NCBI GenBank assembly: GCA_003952965.2 | Contig: CM025855.1 | Span: 1,463,252 to 1,527,251, forward strand | Origin: Morella rubra | Lineage: Eukaryota > Streptophyta > Magnoliopsida > Fagales > Myricaceae | Length of the DNA: 64,000 nucleotides | Direction of reading: 5' to 3' | Part shown: piece by piece, positions 13,827 to 27,781 of the stretch | Position numbering within the stretch: position 1 is the stretch's first letter | Layout: every line of letters begins with the position of its first letter | The notes under the pieces: generated by a model | What the model was told of the DNA's origin: nothing | The model's database searches: none | The model's input: the letters and a program-made list of their open reading frames with translations, nothing else | Position numbers and translations under genes: made by a program

Positions 13827-14525
13827 AAAAATCGTACTCTCTTGGATTAAGAGCTTTTTATTTTTATTCTCCATCCTCTATACTTTAATCATAATATTTA
13901 AAAGGAATATAAATAGGTACATCCAATGATTATAATGGAAGTTAGTCTTTTAGTCCTACATTAATCATCCTCGTAGCTTCGATTCATTGCAGAAAAAAAA
14001 AAATTAGAGGAAAAATAGGGCTTGCAGAGTGAATGTGATCTTGATCTTCTTTGGCTTAGAGACTGTTGTCGTCGTCCCTTCAGAAGGTCGCAACATGTGC
14101 GGTTAAGCTAGCAGTCCATGAAGAAAACTGCAGATCATCAATTGCAAAATCCAGAGAAAATCTGAACCGCAGTGATATGGATCCGCTGCACAATCATGAA
14201 TATGTTTGAGTGGTAGCAGAGTAAACTACACTGTAGTTGACTAGTACGGAGTCATTGAAGAGATTTTGCCACTCTAACTTTTTACATGATAAAAAAAACT
14301 CCCTATTATTTATTATATACCAAAAAAATATTAAGGATAGAAAAAGAAGGGAAACAAACAAAAAATATTAGGCTTCATTATCTGTCATGTGATGTTGATT
14401 TTTAACAAATCAGTTTTGAGGTACAATTTTAAATAGATTGATTCTTGTGATCTATTTTTTAAACATATATGAATTTTTATTTATAAAAAATTAGTCGATT
14501 AAAAGAAGACCGATATGAAATTTGG
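13781..14525. repeat. Copy 1 of a 0.74-kb duplicated segment
   Basis: This segment is a direct repeat of 22,982-23,725. The core, about 14,019-14,338, matches 23,215-23,536 with no visible difference. Both flanks match only with frequent small indels, many in homopolymers. There is no open reading frame or transposon end in the core, and the family is unknown. Confidence 0.8.
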
Positions 14526-14635
14526 ATCGGGATATTTAGTGTCATAATTAGATAAAACTATTTCGGATATATCTTACTTAATAGGCTAATGTTTGGTAGT
14601 AGAAGAATTTATATATCTAACAAAATACACTATAC

Positions 14636-15200
14636 TGTTAGAATTATGTGCCCTCGATAACCAAATGAGTAATCCAGTCCTAATATCTCATATGGAATAT
14701 AGTTTGGTGGAAGGAATTAATTGTATGTAAAAGGGGCATATTTGCAATAATCTCAAATTTCAGGGTCAATTACAATATGTTGATGGACTTGATTGTAATT
14801 AGTAGAAGCCCTAATTTTATTAGAAGAAGAGTTCTTCAGTTTAATCCTACGGCTGGAATTTGAGATCCCTAAGGATCCTATGTCTCATGCTCTCTCTAGG
14901 GTTTCCCAAGGCCTATAAATATAACTGTTATATTCAAGGGGTTGGCCATCAGAACCTATTAGAGAAATCCCTAAATGAGAGAGTGACATAAATCCCTTAG
15001 GAGGCAAGACATTTGTGTTGCTATTATTCTATTCTGAATTGCTGGAGCTTTGGATTGGATCGTGAAGCGGGTTGAAACTTGTGGATTCCCGAATTACTAT
15101 ATCAAGGTAAGTAATCGAATCCGAAATTGCAATTATAATCCTGATAGATGTTTTATTGAAAACATATTATTTATTTAGTTTAATTCCGTAAACTATCACA
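14636..15200 (+). mobile_element. Copia-like LTR fossil (probable solo or isolated LTR)
   Basis: The segment begins with TGTTAGAATTATGTGCCC, a start typical of plant Ty1/copia LTRs. It carries a TATA-like box (CCTATAAATATA) about 290 bases in, followed by a transcribed-region-like tract and a donor-like AAGGTAAGTAAT. No gag or pol sequence adjoins it, and no convincing target-site repeat was found, so the right boundary is approximate. It is an old, inert remnant. Confidence 0.45.
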
Positions 15201-16190
15201 ATGAACCTGCTAGCTGCTATCAGTGATGTAGGTTACACATGGACATCCTAGCTAACCGAGGGTTGTTTCATCCCAAAACTCGAACAAACCCAGCAAAGCA
15301 AACCAAGTGAATCAAAACGCAAGGAACCCCCTGCTTTGGTGGGGCAAATTTGCGGAAGCAATGGTGAAGATGGGTCAACTTGGCGTCCAGACAGGTGATG
15401 CTGGAGAGATACGAACCAATTGCAGGGTGATAAACGGCTAGAGAGGATAGAGAAGCTCCATAGTACTCTTGGAGCTAAAACCTTACCCGTTTATTGTTCT
15501 TCTACTTCTTTTATTCCCAAGCAAGCAATAATGCTTCAACGCAACTTAGTTTGCATTGGTTGAAGCCATGTCAGCTGAAAAAATCAAAATATCGTCCAGT
15601 TAGTGATGATGAGGACAACCTTCTTGTCCCCATTACCCTTCTGACTTTCATATATCAAAGCTATGTTTGGCTGAAAAGCCGTGTTTGGTCTGTACCACAA
15701 GCTTTCAAATTGGCTTAAAATTTTCTCTGTTTGTTTTTTTCTTAGTTCAATTTAGCTTTGATTACAAGGTCAAAGAGTCATTTTGGCTAACCAACGGTCA
15801 CATATTTTTTTCATCGTTTGGTTATAGGTAAAAACCAAAAGATTGAGGTAAACAGAGTATATTTTCCCTGACTGAGCATTTTGACCATATCATCATGATT
15901 TGGATTGCCAAAACCCGGCCTCGTTGGGCAGAACATCAGGCGGAATGCATGGAAAGCTCAAGCAAGCTCAGATTTACATTGAACTTCTTAGATGGACTCG
16001 TGGAAGAGAGAAATGTTGCTATCCAAACTATATTATCAAGGAATCCACAAGCCAGCTTGTTGGGATTGAGGCTTAATGCGTTTTGGGCAGCAAAAACCAG
16101 TAGCAAAATTCTTAGGAGTATAAATACTCAGCAAAGCACACACCCTTACAATGACTGAAAACTCGCTCAAGTACAACAAAAACAGAAAGG
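15201..16190. other. Unassigned sequence downstream of the NAC alpha gene
   Basis: No gene was recognised. The open stretches near 15,494-15,718 and 15,895-16,158 have no motif I know and no splice context. The part next to 16,288 should include the 3' untranslated region of the minus-strand NAC alpha gene. Confidence 0.4.
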
Positions 16191-16287
16191 TAGAGCCAAA
16201 TGATTACAACTTAAACTAAATATGACATGAGTTCCAAAACTACTCCCCCAAAAAAGCAACACTGCAGGATAGAATATGTAGACCTAT

Positions 16288-18068
<1,781 letters not shown>

Positions 18069-18866
18069 GGCTTCCTCTGCGGGAGGTTTTGTCTCTGTTT
18101 GTGCTTTGAAGATGAGGGACTGAGAATTGGAAACTGAACAGCGTGGGGATAAACTGTTGTGAGTAAGCCGCTTTCTGTGGGGGCACTGTGTCTACAAAGA
18201 TAAGGGTTTTCTCCTGAATTGGGCCAAGTTTGAGCTCAACTGTCACGGGCCATCTTTAGTCCATGGGCCTAAAACAGATAATAATATCTCTTCTTCTTTT
18301 TATCATTGTCCAAATTTTAGTACACGGTGCACGTTCATCCAAATTCGGTAAGACTGACTTAAATAATTTTTTTTATTAAAAAAATTAGTATAAAGATATA
18401 ATTATTCAGTTTCAGATATAATTTTTTAATCATGATTTTGCATACAAAATATAGCATATTTCTTCAAACAAATTATTTTTTTCACCATTTCCAAGATAAA
18501 ATGTCAGCATTGGGGTCAAATTATATGGAATACCTAACACTTCATTATCAAAATGGTGCATCTTGACAGAGAGTAATTATATTGGATTATAACTTGCTAT
18601 TTTGCTTGTTTGGCAACTCTTTGCAAATTGTTCATATGTTAAAACTAATTTTTTCTCAACACCACATCATGAGAGTAAAATTAATGTCAACTTCTTTTTT
18701 TTAGTGTTACTTAAAAGAAATTAGGATTCACCTACTGTATCTCTCTTTAAATTGCATCATGCAATTCGGACATATAAATTGCAAAGATCATAATCCACCT
18801 AAAAGAAAGTGCCAATTTAATCTGAAAAGCGAAATTGGCACATTTATGAGTATACTCTCTTTATTC

Positions 18867-18986
18867 TTAACGTCCTATAAAGGAGTAGTAGGTTACCCTA
18901 CCATTGGCAGTTAATTGCAGTTGGCAGTTTAACATTTACAGTAGACATCCTAATCGTCCTTTAATCCTCCTTTATAAACGTTAAGG
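18867..18986. mobile_element. Small foldback (MITE-like) element
   Basis: About 120 bases have inverted ends: the left reads CTTAACGTCCTATAAAGGAG and the reverse complement of the right reads CCTTAACGTTTATAAAGGAG. The interior has no coding potential. Flanking target duplications are unclear. Confidence 0.5.
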
Positions 18987-19773
18987 CACCACCACTCCTT
19001 CAATAACTTGGGGCACCAATCATAATATTGTTTGAGAAGTGGAATACATCTTCAGAGACCTCTAAACAGCTTTGAACTCCCTCATATGAGTCATGAACCT
19101 ATTAAAATGTCTCAATTATCTGTCCCACTTTCTATAATTACTCCTCGAAACCACACCTCATTTCCCCCAATTGACTTGTGGCCAAACAATAACTGGACAC
19201 CATCTCCCTCTAATTGTTTTCCATGGAAGTGATACACCCCCTAGCCATTTCCAGCAATGGAAGTAACAGTTCTGTTTGCAATACCAATGACATCAATACC
19301 ACTCTAGACCTCTAAACGCAGAAGAAACAAACAACAACAAAGATGGAAGCATCTGGTAAATAAATCACCCCTCATTCAATAGTGACCAGATCCCATTCAG
19401 CTACTGAATTCTTTTAAAACTCCTGTCATTTGAGTTCCAAAGCAATATCATTCTTCAACTTAACCCGCGTTTAGTCATTCTCATGCACCAAGTATCTTTG
19501 CAATAACTAAGAAAGACGACAATTCCAAGCATGGGCATACTGAGCTAAATGCTCCAGTGAAAAATGCGGCCCGGGAGAGTGCCCATAAGGGCATAGAAAG
19601 ACTCTGAAAATGCTCCACTAACAGAAGACAAGCATCTAGATGGAGAGTGCACCATAAGAGTTCACCTCGTGCATCAGTCATAAAGTTAAGTCCTCCAACC
19701 TGAGGATAAGCTAATGGTATTTCGTTCATTTGACTCCATATTTGTACATCCTTCAGAATCAGTATATTTAAAT

Positions 19774-20057
19774 ATGTCATCAGTCATAAAGTTAATCCTG
19801 CCTTCACGTGGTCTTCCTCTCCTCGGTGTGCGAATGTTGCTGCACACAGTCTTGCCCGATGGGCTGCTTCCTCCCTCCGGGAGGGATGCTTCCCCAAATT
19901 CTGTGGGCACCATGATAGGCTTCCTTGGATGTACGAGGGTTCTGACCCTCCTTGATTTGTTCGTTTTGTTTTGTTGTCCTGTCTATCCTCTGTATGCACT
20001 CTGTTTTGTTCGTTTTATACTAGTTACTTTGTTTGCTTAAAAAAAAAAAAATGTCAT
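19774..20057 (+). mobile_element. 5'-truncated LINE (L1-type) 3' end with 7-bp target duplication
   Basis: ATGTCAT occurs at 19,774-19,780 and again at 20,051-20,057, immediately after an A tract at 20,039-20,050. These are the marks of target-primed reverse transcription. Between them, from about 19,800, one frame reads FTWSSSPRCANVAAHSLARW and on to EGSDPP then stop. This resembles the C-terminal end of the RNase H-like domain of plant LINE polyproteins (R..N.AAH.LA). About 150 bases of TG/TTTTG-rich 3' untranslated sequence follow. Only about 270 bases of the element remain. It sits just downstream of the RIN13-like gene. Confidence 0.7.
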
Positions 20058-20247
20058 GAGAACAAAACAAAATCAAGAAATGAGTTCTCTGTCTTCCTCG
20101 GTGAATGATAAGGCTTCACTACAAAACATTCACTGACCCAAAAGTATCAAATTCTAAGCATGAATTCGACAGCTTAATAGCAAACTGGTTTACCTTTCTC
20201 TGCCATACAACATTAACTGTGATACAGTGTGAGAATCTAGAAATTCT

Positions 20248-22061
20248 TCATTTAGAAACCGCTGATAGCTGTTTCCTAAAATTCCTTTTGTGCTCCCAAT
20301 CTCCAACATTCTCTGAAGCATGGCAGTGTGCTGGTGTAGGCTCTGTCCAATACTTGCATGGAGCAGCTGAATCGCAAACATAACAATAACACTGCAATCA
20401 ATCCATAAACGAAAAGTCATTATGTCATGTAGAACAGAGGTAAATCATACACATTTAGACATTAAATTCAGTTACCAGCTCACAGAAGTTCTCGTGAGCT
20501 GTTGTCTCAAAGGGGAATCTCAGACAGAGATGTCTTGAATGCGGATAATCCCTACAGGCCACCTATTCATCAACAACCAAAAATGAAAAACTTCAGAAAA
20601 CATGCACATAGACAAAAGATTTTCAGTAAAATATATGTAACTGGAAGACAAAAACAAGAAGCAACCCCACTGGGGCAATCCTTTTAACAAGTACAAAAAA
20701 AAAAAAGTACACCAATCATGGGCCCTTTAGCCCACTCACTCGTATAGAAGCACTCCAGCTCATTTGCAAGCGACTATGATCCACATGACACACACAAACA
20801 CCTGATCTCCTACCAGCAGTTGCACCGATCATGCTAGCACAAAAGTAAGAATCCACAATTAGGGTCTCACATAGATGCTATCTCTTCACCCAATGACACC
20901 TATCTTTTCAACTCCTTTCAAATGTTGTCTTCAGCGCATAGGAGGCCTTCCCAAGCGTGACATATCACTGTTTACAAGTTTCTACATTCCCTCAAGGAGT
21001 GGTGAACCCTTGCTGCCATAAGCAATCACCCACACCCCTTCAGCTGGTACTTTAGCTTCAGTGAGCTTATTAGCATCAGCTATATTGCCAATACCAGTCA
21101 TAATTGCTTCACTTTTAAAGGGGTGTTTGTTTGCCAAAATCTTGGGGAATATTCCCGAAATTTTGAATCTTTACTTTATTGAGATTTATTGGGTTTGTGA
21201 AAGTGAAGTGTGTATGTGTAAAAGTTAAAAATTTTGGAGTGTGTTTGTTTTGTTGAAAATGTTGGTGCCCCAAAATTTGGGGAAACAAACACCCCCTAAA
21301 TCCCCCCAAAAAATAATTAAAATAAAATAAAATAAAAAAACAACCCAAACCAAACTAGAAACAAAACTCAGCCTCCACACAAATAAATTGCACATGGTGA
21401 GAAGCTCAAGAACAGTGACACCTACAGCAGACCTGTTACATGTACGTACAGAGACGTGGACGAACAAACTTTAATGTTACCCCTGTACAGTTCACTACTT
21501 CACTCAAGCTTCAACTCTTCCTGACTGCATTAAGGCAAAGTTTCTCCCAGACTTCTTACACGAAGCTGTCTACTTCTTGATTTAAAGAACATAAGCACCC
21601 AAGATGTTTTATTTAAATCCACGAATCCATGATCCCGAAAGTGTTAGGGCAATCAAAAAAAGGGAAAGATATTGGTAACATAAATTACAATATTCATTTT
21701 TGCATTTCGTTAGCAAAAGTTATAAGGGACAAACCTGGCCCTTTTCAGCAATAACAGAGAGATCATTAGCACCATCAGCATCTGTCTCACTGGCATTGCA
21801 GTTTATAGAGAGACTGGAAAGGTCAATGGATTCGAAAGGGTCGAACTCTAAGATGAAGCAGTCCTCTATCTCTTCGATCCGTTTGATGTCCGTAACGCTC
21901 TTACTCTTCAGACAAAATACGGGTCTAATCGGAGTCCCATCTTCCTCAGAAGAACAAGAAGAAGGAGAAGAGTTTGCCATTGTCGAAACAATCCCTCCTC
22001 TTGACTCTTTTCCAGAAGAGGCGGGCGATATCTCCATAACCTCCGAGTAGTTCTTCCCCAT
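20248..22061 (-). CDS. RIN13-like cysteine-rich protein, short form
   Basis: Three exons, 21735-22061, 20476-20562 and 20248-20391, join in frame to 186 residues. The first 109 residues are acidic and Ser-rich, with a block EIEDCFILEFDPFESIDLS. Exons 2 and 3 give VACRDYPHSRHLCLRFPFE, then FCELCYCYVCDSAAPCKYW and AHCHASENV. This spaced Cys/His cluster is what I recall of plant proteins annotated as RPM1-interacting protein 13-like. A metal-binding role is an inference from the cysteines. RIN13 itself is reported to interact with the RPM1 immune receptor, but that function cannot be transferred to this shorter protein. Intron 1 (1.17 kb) holds a MITE. The start chosen is MGKNYSEVMEIS; an upstream in-frame ATG exists at 22,259. 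Further 3' exons after the stop at 20,248 are possible by alternative splicing. Confidence 0.65.
21116..21300. mobile_element. MITE in intron 1 of the RIN13-like gene
   Basis: The inverted ends read GGGGTGTTTGTTTGCC at 21,120 and, on the reverse strand, GGGGGTGTTTGTTTCCCC ending at 21,296. TAAA flanks both sides (21,116-21,119 and 21,297-21,300), consistent with a PIF/Harbinger-type TAA target or a TAAA duplication. It is about 177 bases long with no coding capacity. Confidence 0.72.
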
Positions 22062-22981
22062 TTTCTTTCTTCTTCTTACTGATTGGTTGCCGAGAAAAAA
22101 CAAAGGAATTCTTACGAAGAAAGCTCTGTTTAAACCAGAGAAAGATGAGGACGGTACTCTATCAGCAGAGCAACTCACGTTTCGGATTTTGGGGTTGGAA
22201 CTTGGAAGTGGATCGCGGAGTTTCATTAGAAAATTAGAAGAAAAAAAAGGCTGAAGCAAACGACGCCGCTTTTATAACTTTCTTACTTTTTGGCTTCCAA
22301 GTTCCCCGTACAGTAATTACCCCCAAAAAAAAAGGGGGTTAACTGTACAGTAAGGCCCAGGAAGCCTTTAGTAGGACAACATTCCTTTGTATTTCAAGTC
22401 AATTAATTGACACCTTTCTATTTTAGGAAAAAAAAAAGAAAAAAACTTAAACACCTTTCTAGTCAGGATTAGGACCCTTTTTTTGGGCTTGCAATAAAAG
22501 GCTTTTCTTTTAGTCATTGGTTAAGGGCCCAAATATTTCAATTTCGTTAAATAATGTCAGTCAAGCCCAAACTTGTTGTCCCAGTCCTATTCTACCCGAC
22601 ACATTGGGTTGGGCCAGCCAGAAAATATGGGAGATTTTGCCTTTTGTTTTCAAAAACAATAAAAATAAATTTAGAGATTGTGCGCAGAAATTAAATGGTT
22701 CATTGAGAACGGTAAGAGCATGCAGTGTAGTCAGGGAAGAAGGTAAGACTATTCTTTGGGGGATCCATGTTTGGTTTGTTTTGAAAATATTTTTTTTATA
22801 TGATTAAGAAAATTTTTGGGATATATTTTTTTAAGTATATGTGAGAATGGTGGATCCACTAGATGATTTGAAAGAGAAAGTTTTTTAAATGAAGAATTGA
22901 AAGTAAAAAAGTATGTTTGAGTCAAGTAAAAGTTTTTTTGATTTTTATGTTGTTTTGCTACTATAGTTTGCTCTAAAATTA

Positions 22982-23725
22982 AGACAAAATGTATATTCAT
23001 AGCCTAAAACAAATGTTGCTCTAAAAAATCGTACTCTCTTGATTTTTTATTTTTATTCTCCCGATTCTCATTAACTTTTAATCATAATATTTAAAGAATA
23101 ATTTATAATAGGTACATTGATTATAATGGAATTAGTCTATTTAGTCGCTACATTAATCATCCTCATTACGTAATGTACATTAGCAGAAAAAAAAAAATTA
23201 GGGAATAAATACGGGGCTTGCAGAGTGAATGTGATCTTGATCTTCTTTGGCTTAGAGACTGTTGTCGTCGTCCCTTCAGAAGGTCGCAACATGTGCGGTT
23301 AAGCTAGCAGTCCATGAAGAAAACTGCAGATCATCAATTGCAAAATCCAGAGAAAATCTGAACCGCAGTGATATGGATCCGCTGCACAATCATGAATATG
23401 TTTGAGTGGTAGCAGAGTAAACTACACTGTAGTTGACTAGTACGGAGTCATTGAAGAGATTTTGCCACTCTAACTTTTTACATGATAAAAAAAACTCCCT
23501 ATTATTTATTATATACCAAAAAAATATTAAGGATAAGAAATAACGAAGGGAATAACAAACAAAAAAATATTTAAGGGCTTCATTATTTCATGTGATGTTG
23601 AATTTTATAACTGTTTTTTTTTTTGGGTAACACTTTTTAATAGAATTGATTCCTTGTGATCTATTTTAAACATATATGATTTTTATTTATAAAATTTAGT
23701 CGTTAAAAGAAAGACCCGATATTTT
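22982..23725. repeat. Copy 2 of a 0.74-kb duplicated segment
   Basis: This is a direct repeat of 13,781-14,525, about 9.2 kb away. The core 23,215-23,536 matches copy 1 perfectly as far as I can read, while both flanks are full of short indels relative to copy 1. Confidence 0.8.
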
Positions 23726-24082
23726 GGAAGACTTATAAATGTGATTCAATTAAAGACTTAAAAATGGTGAATAATCTTAACTCCTACTATAGTTTGCCAT
23801 TAATTATATATGTAAATTCATTTAAAGACTTAAAAATGTGAATCCATTTAACTCTTACCATCAATATATGTATAAATAAATAGCACGTGATATTTTATAA
23901 GACATACAATTCTTATTTAAGTTGGAAAAATTGCTAGTATTATTTCTAAATTATTATTGAATTGTAAAGTTAACGTAAAAAAATGGATGATTTATTGATT
24001 TTGATTGAATATGAGTTTTAAGATAATAAATAGTCTGCCATTCTTTGTTTCTTTTTTTTAAAAAAAAAACATTATAAATGCG

Positions 24083-24232
24083 TCCAGTCCGGTCCGACCG
24101 CATGGTTTAAAAATCCTAGACCGGGACCGGACACGCATTATCCAGTTATAAAATCCGGTCCGCACGGACCGGATTTAATTTGCAAAAACCAAAAACCGTC
24201 CGGTTGTGGTCCGGTTTTGATCACCCCTATTC
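24083..24232. repeat. CCGGTCC-rich hairpin repeat
   Basis: The 150-base stretch contains many CCGGTCC or GGACCGG words, including the near-perfect palindrome AATCCGGTCC-GC-ACGGACCGGATT at about 24,150-24,174. It ends at GGTTTTGATCACCCCTA. It is far more GC-rich than its AT-rich surroundings. It is probably a small interspersed repeat; the family was not recognised. Confidence 0.5.
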
Positions 24233-25046
24233 GGTTGGAAAGAATTTATAGGATTATGATAAAATTGTGAATATGTAGGTGATGTTAAAGTTATATTGTT
24301 GTGCGTACAGAAATTGTTAAAAAGGATTAATGTTTATAAAAAATAATAATAAAATATTATATTAAAATATTATATTAAAATATATATATTTTATAATATT
24401 TGGATTATAAATATAAAGTAAGATGTAAATTCTAAAAAATTTGCCAACCGAACGTACCCAGAAGTCCAGACCAAAAAATTAAGCTCTTTTTTATATTGCT
24501 ATCGAGTACAGACTGTCGAATGCAGTCGGGCCATAAGGTGCAAGAGGCGAGGTTCCTATGAACAATGACGTACGTCTTGCCTAAAAATAAAAAAATATAA
24601 ATTATATATATATATATTATGAAGCACTTATTTCCATAAAGTGGACCCACCGTAACTCTCCAACAACGGAAATGTGTTGCCCTTTTTTTATTAGCTGTCA
24701 AGTTCCACGTAACTCATTCCACGTGTGTTGCTGGCTGATATAAAACAGTAAAAGTGGAGCACAGAAAGTTCAGATATTTTATTTATGCAATCAAGAAAAA
24801 AAACAAGAATGCAGAGGCAAAATATCGAATCAAATAAACATACAAACATGGTGTACGGCTCAATTAATAAAGAAAAGCATAGTCCGTAAAGTAATAGATG
24901 AAAATACTACATTCCACCCGAAATTATTAAGATATTTACACTTTGTATTTTATAATATAATTAACGGTTCAAATTTGTAATAATGGTCGGATTTTTTTTT
25001 TTTCTAAGCAAGTGAGATTTTATCTAAGATGTAAAGTGTAAATTTA

Positions 25047-26816
25047 TTAGGCCATGTTTGGGATCAGTTTTTAACTTAAGCTTTAAGACTTGAGTCTCGC
25101 TTTAAATCTCCGACATTTGGATGTGTTAGGATTGAAAACAGATTTCTGCAAACATCAGAGACGTGTCAACGTTTCTCCCGCTTATGTGCCTCGAAGTCAA
25201 ATGTCGAATTAAAAAACAAAACATTCTTATTTCTTGTTTCTTCAACTGACACTACACTTCACGTCTGATTGACATAGCATGTGGACCTAACACTTTTAAA
25301 TGTTGTCCCATTAAATTGTTTTTTAGAATATTTTTTTATAACATGGGCCCTAGAATGAGTCCACTTAGAATGTTTTTTATAACATGGTTCTGTGCGTTCA
25401 AATATCAACCCAGAGGAGAGATGAATTGGTAATAACAAAAATTTAGCCACTTTTTTTATTAAAACTTAGATCTGAAAAATACCAATTTTTAACGAATATT
25501 AATGCAGATTTGAATGTGTTTAATGCTAAGCTAAATATAAGCAATGAATAATAGCGATAATGTTAAGAGTAGGGAAGAGAGATAACACACTATTTTTAGG
25601 TGGTTTGGCCAAAACTTGCCTATGTCCACCTTAAGCTATTCCTTTCTAGGCTTCTCCACTATAATCAATATTTATACAACTTAGCTTCCGGTACTAAGTA
25701 ACCATTATAAGAGTTTTTCCGAACTCACTTTTCAACTCGTCACAATCTCAAAGCCTATGAGATTCTTAATCCCGGGTAGTCCAATTTACCCACACTCAAA
25801 AGTTTCTCCAAGTTTAATGATAAGAATGAATAAAAATAACTCTCAAACTAGATTTGCAAAAACAAAAGCTCAATAAATTGCTACAAGACAAATCTGATGA
25901 AGATGACAGCAATGGTAGACCAAATCTGATGGAAAACGTGCAGCCTTTGTCTTTTGCTCTTTTCCTCACTAAATGGAGGCAGTCAAGATTGATGATGTAA
26001 GAAGCAAAAGTTATGCAAAAATTTTTTTCTCTCTCCATAAGGTTCCATTTATAGGTCTTTAGTCTTGAGGAGTCTTTTTTTTTGAATGTTGGAGAGGTGC
26101 TTAAGTGCTAACGTCTTGATTCGCGTGTTGAGTCATCTTTTTTAAAAATGGGTTCTCGCAACATGTGTCGGGCATGTATGTGTCAACACCTTCATCAAGT
26201 ATGGAACTGACTCGCAGATACTTGTGGCATGTGTCGACACTTTCTTCACCATGTGTTGACACCATTGAAATTTCAGTCTGATTTCTGTGCTATGTGTTGA
26301 CATTATGTCAACCATGTGTCGACACCATCTTGCAGGGAAGTTTTTAGTGCTTTAATATGTGCAATCCTTCCATTTCAACACGAAAACTCCTACAATAAAA
26401 ATATCATAATTTAGGTGTAAGCCATAGTGTTTAAATCGAATATAGGACATAAAGAATAAAGAGAGATATAAATACAATTGAATACTCTTGATTGAATAGT
26501 GGATTGAAACCACGTATTCTAAAAATATTTCAAAGCTATTTTATCATTTGTTATCATCAAAATGAGTTAGATAGCTCAAGATCAATTTTGGGTAATAGTC
26601 TTAGAATGAGGTCCACCTATAATTATTTTTTATAAAATAGGGTCCACCGTCTGATTGACGCATTTATGCAAAATGCTGCAAATAAAAGAAAGTGTTATTA
26701 GAGTCTTAATCACCTAATTCCAAAATCACAAATCAGTTCATGCCCTAGGAGACTTTTCTTAATCTCAAGCTCAGCTTAATCTCAATCTCAAACCCGATTT
26801 CCAAACAACGGCCTTA
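25047..26816. mobile_element. Non-autonomous DNA transposon, TTA-flanked (PIF/Harbinger-like)
   Basis: TTA flanks both ends (25,047-25,049 and 26,814-26,816). The left end reads GGCCATGTTTGGGATCAG and the reverse complement of the right end reads GGCCGTTGTTTGGAAATC, an imperfect terminal inverted repeat. Length is 1764 bases. No transposase is encoded. The middle, about 25,420-26,560, appears to be a different repeat lodged inside, so the original element was probably shorter. A TTA target and a TGTTTGG-type end suggest PIF/Harbinger, but hAT-like families can have similar ends. Confidence 0.6.
25420..26560. mobile_element. Interspersed repeat nested in the TTA-flanked element (possible LTR-element fossil)
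   Basis: The sequence resembles untranslated repeat DNA that I associate with plant LTR retrotransposons, including AGAGATGAATTGGTAATAAC and GGTGGTTTGGCCAAAACTTG. From 26,157 to 26,330 the word ATGTGT(C/T)GACA recurs about five times. No gag, pol or clear LTR ends were found, so family and limits are uncertain. It is an old remnant. Confidence 0.3.
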
Positions 26817-27780
26817 ATAGTTAGAGATAAATGTACCCTTAGCTTTACAAAGCAATTTACAAAAATAAATGATAGTTACAGTAAACTTATGTAATGAGTC
26901 TTTATAACCTACCTAAGTTATGCTAATCAGTTAAGGTTTCTCTTTAAATCATTTCACTTTTGATTTATATTTAGCTAATTTTTCTGTTTATATTTTGTTC
27001 TCTCATGTATCCAAATTAATAATAAGAGAGCAAAGTGTAGTTAATGAATAAAATTATGAAATGTCACGAAATGGATAGTTGATGGACAGTAATGTGTCGG
27101 TACCTGATGGTTGTGGGTGAAAATTTATTTTTTTCTTTATTTATTTTTTAAAGTGGAAGGTATATTTTAATCACTATTAAAGAAAAACAATCAAAGTTTC
27201 AAAATGCTTGCTTGTCTTTAGCATCCATGCGTTGGCAGAATTCAAAGGAGATTCTTTCTTTCCCTCTTTCTCGTCTTTTTTGTTTTTTGAGCAAGGTAGG
27301 TTAATTACATCGAGATGGGGTGGGACGGGTACAAATACCCCAAACAACCGCCGCACTAAATGTAAGGAAAAAAAAAACCGCCGCACTAAATAGAAAAAAA
27401 AAAAAAAAAAAAAAAGGTCGGTGAAGACAGGTGCGAAGAAGATTGCGAAATAGTCCAGACTAATATTTCTTATAATTTGTTGGCTGAATTATACCTTACA
27501 TTTAAGAGAGAGATAGACATAATAGATAGATTCTATGTAAGGTCTATACCGTTCCGAAAATTTATATGAACAATATTAAATAATGTAGAGTTTACTTATT
27601 GTCTCTTTCTCTAAATTGCACTGTTCTTCAAACAATAAATTACAGAGAATCCTACTCAATCCAGAAAGCCTTAGTCATCTGCGACCGTCACTGACCAGAT
27701 CCCCTTATTCGCGATAGAGACAGGTGTAGGTGTTCTGCAGAGTGGTAGTGTCATTGAGAGGGTCGACAAGAAAAAAGGTG
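26817..27780. other. Intergenic AT-rich DNA with homopolymer runs
   Basis: No gene is supported. At 27,336-27,416 the words CCGCCGCACTAAAT occur twice, followed by a long A run of about 22 bases. Nothing else is recognisable. Confidence 0.4.
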
Positions 27781-27781
27781 T

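Noticed and set aside
19481-19780. 99-residue minus-strand open frame downstream of the RIN13-like gene
   Set aside because: No family match, no supporting splice sites into the gene, and it runs into the LINE target duplication.
19714-20040. 108-residue plus-strand open frame
   Set aside because: It is a different frame over the LINE stump, whose RNase H-like reading frame explains the sequence better.
21700-22050. 116-residue plus-strand frame
   Set aside because: Antisense shadow of exon 1 of the RIN13-like gene.
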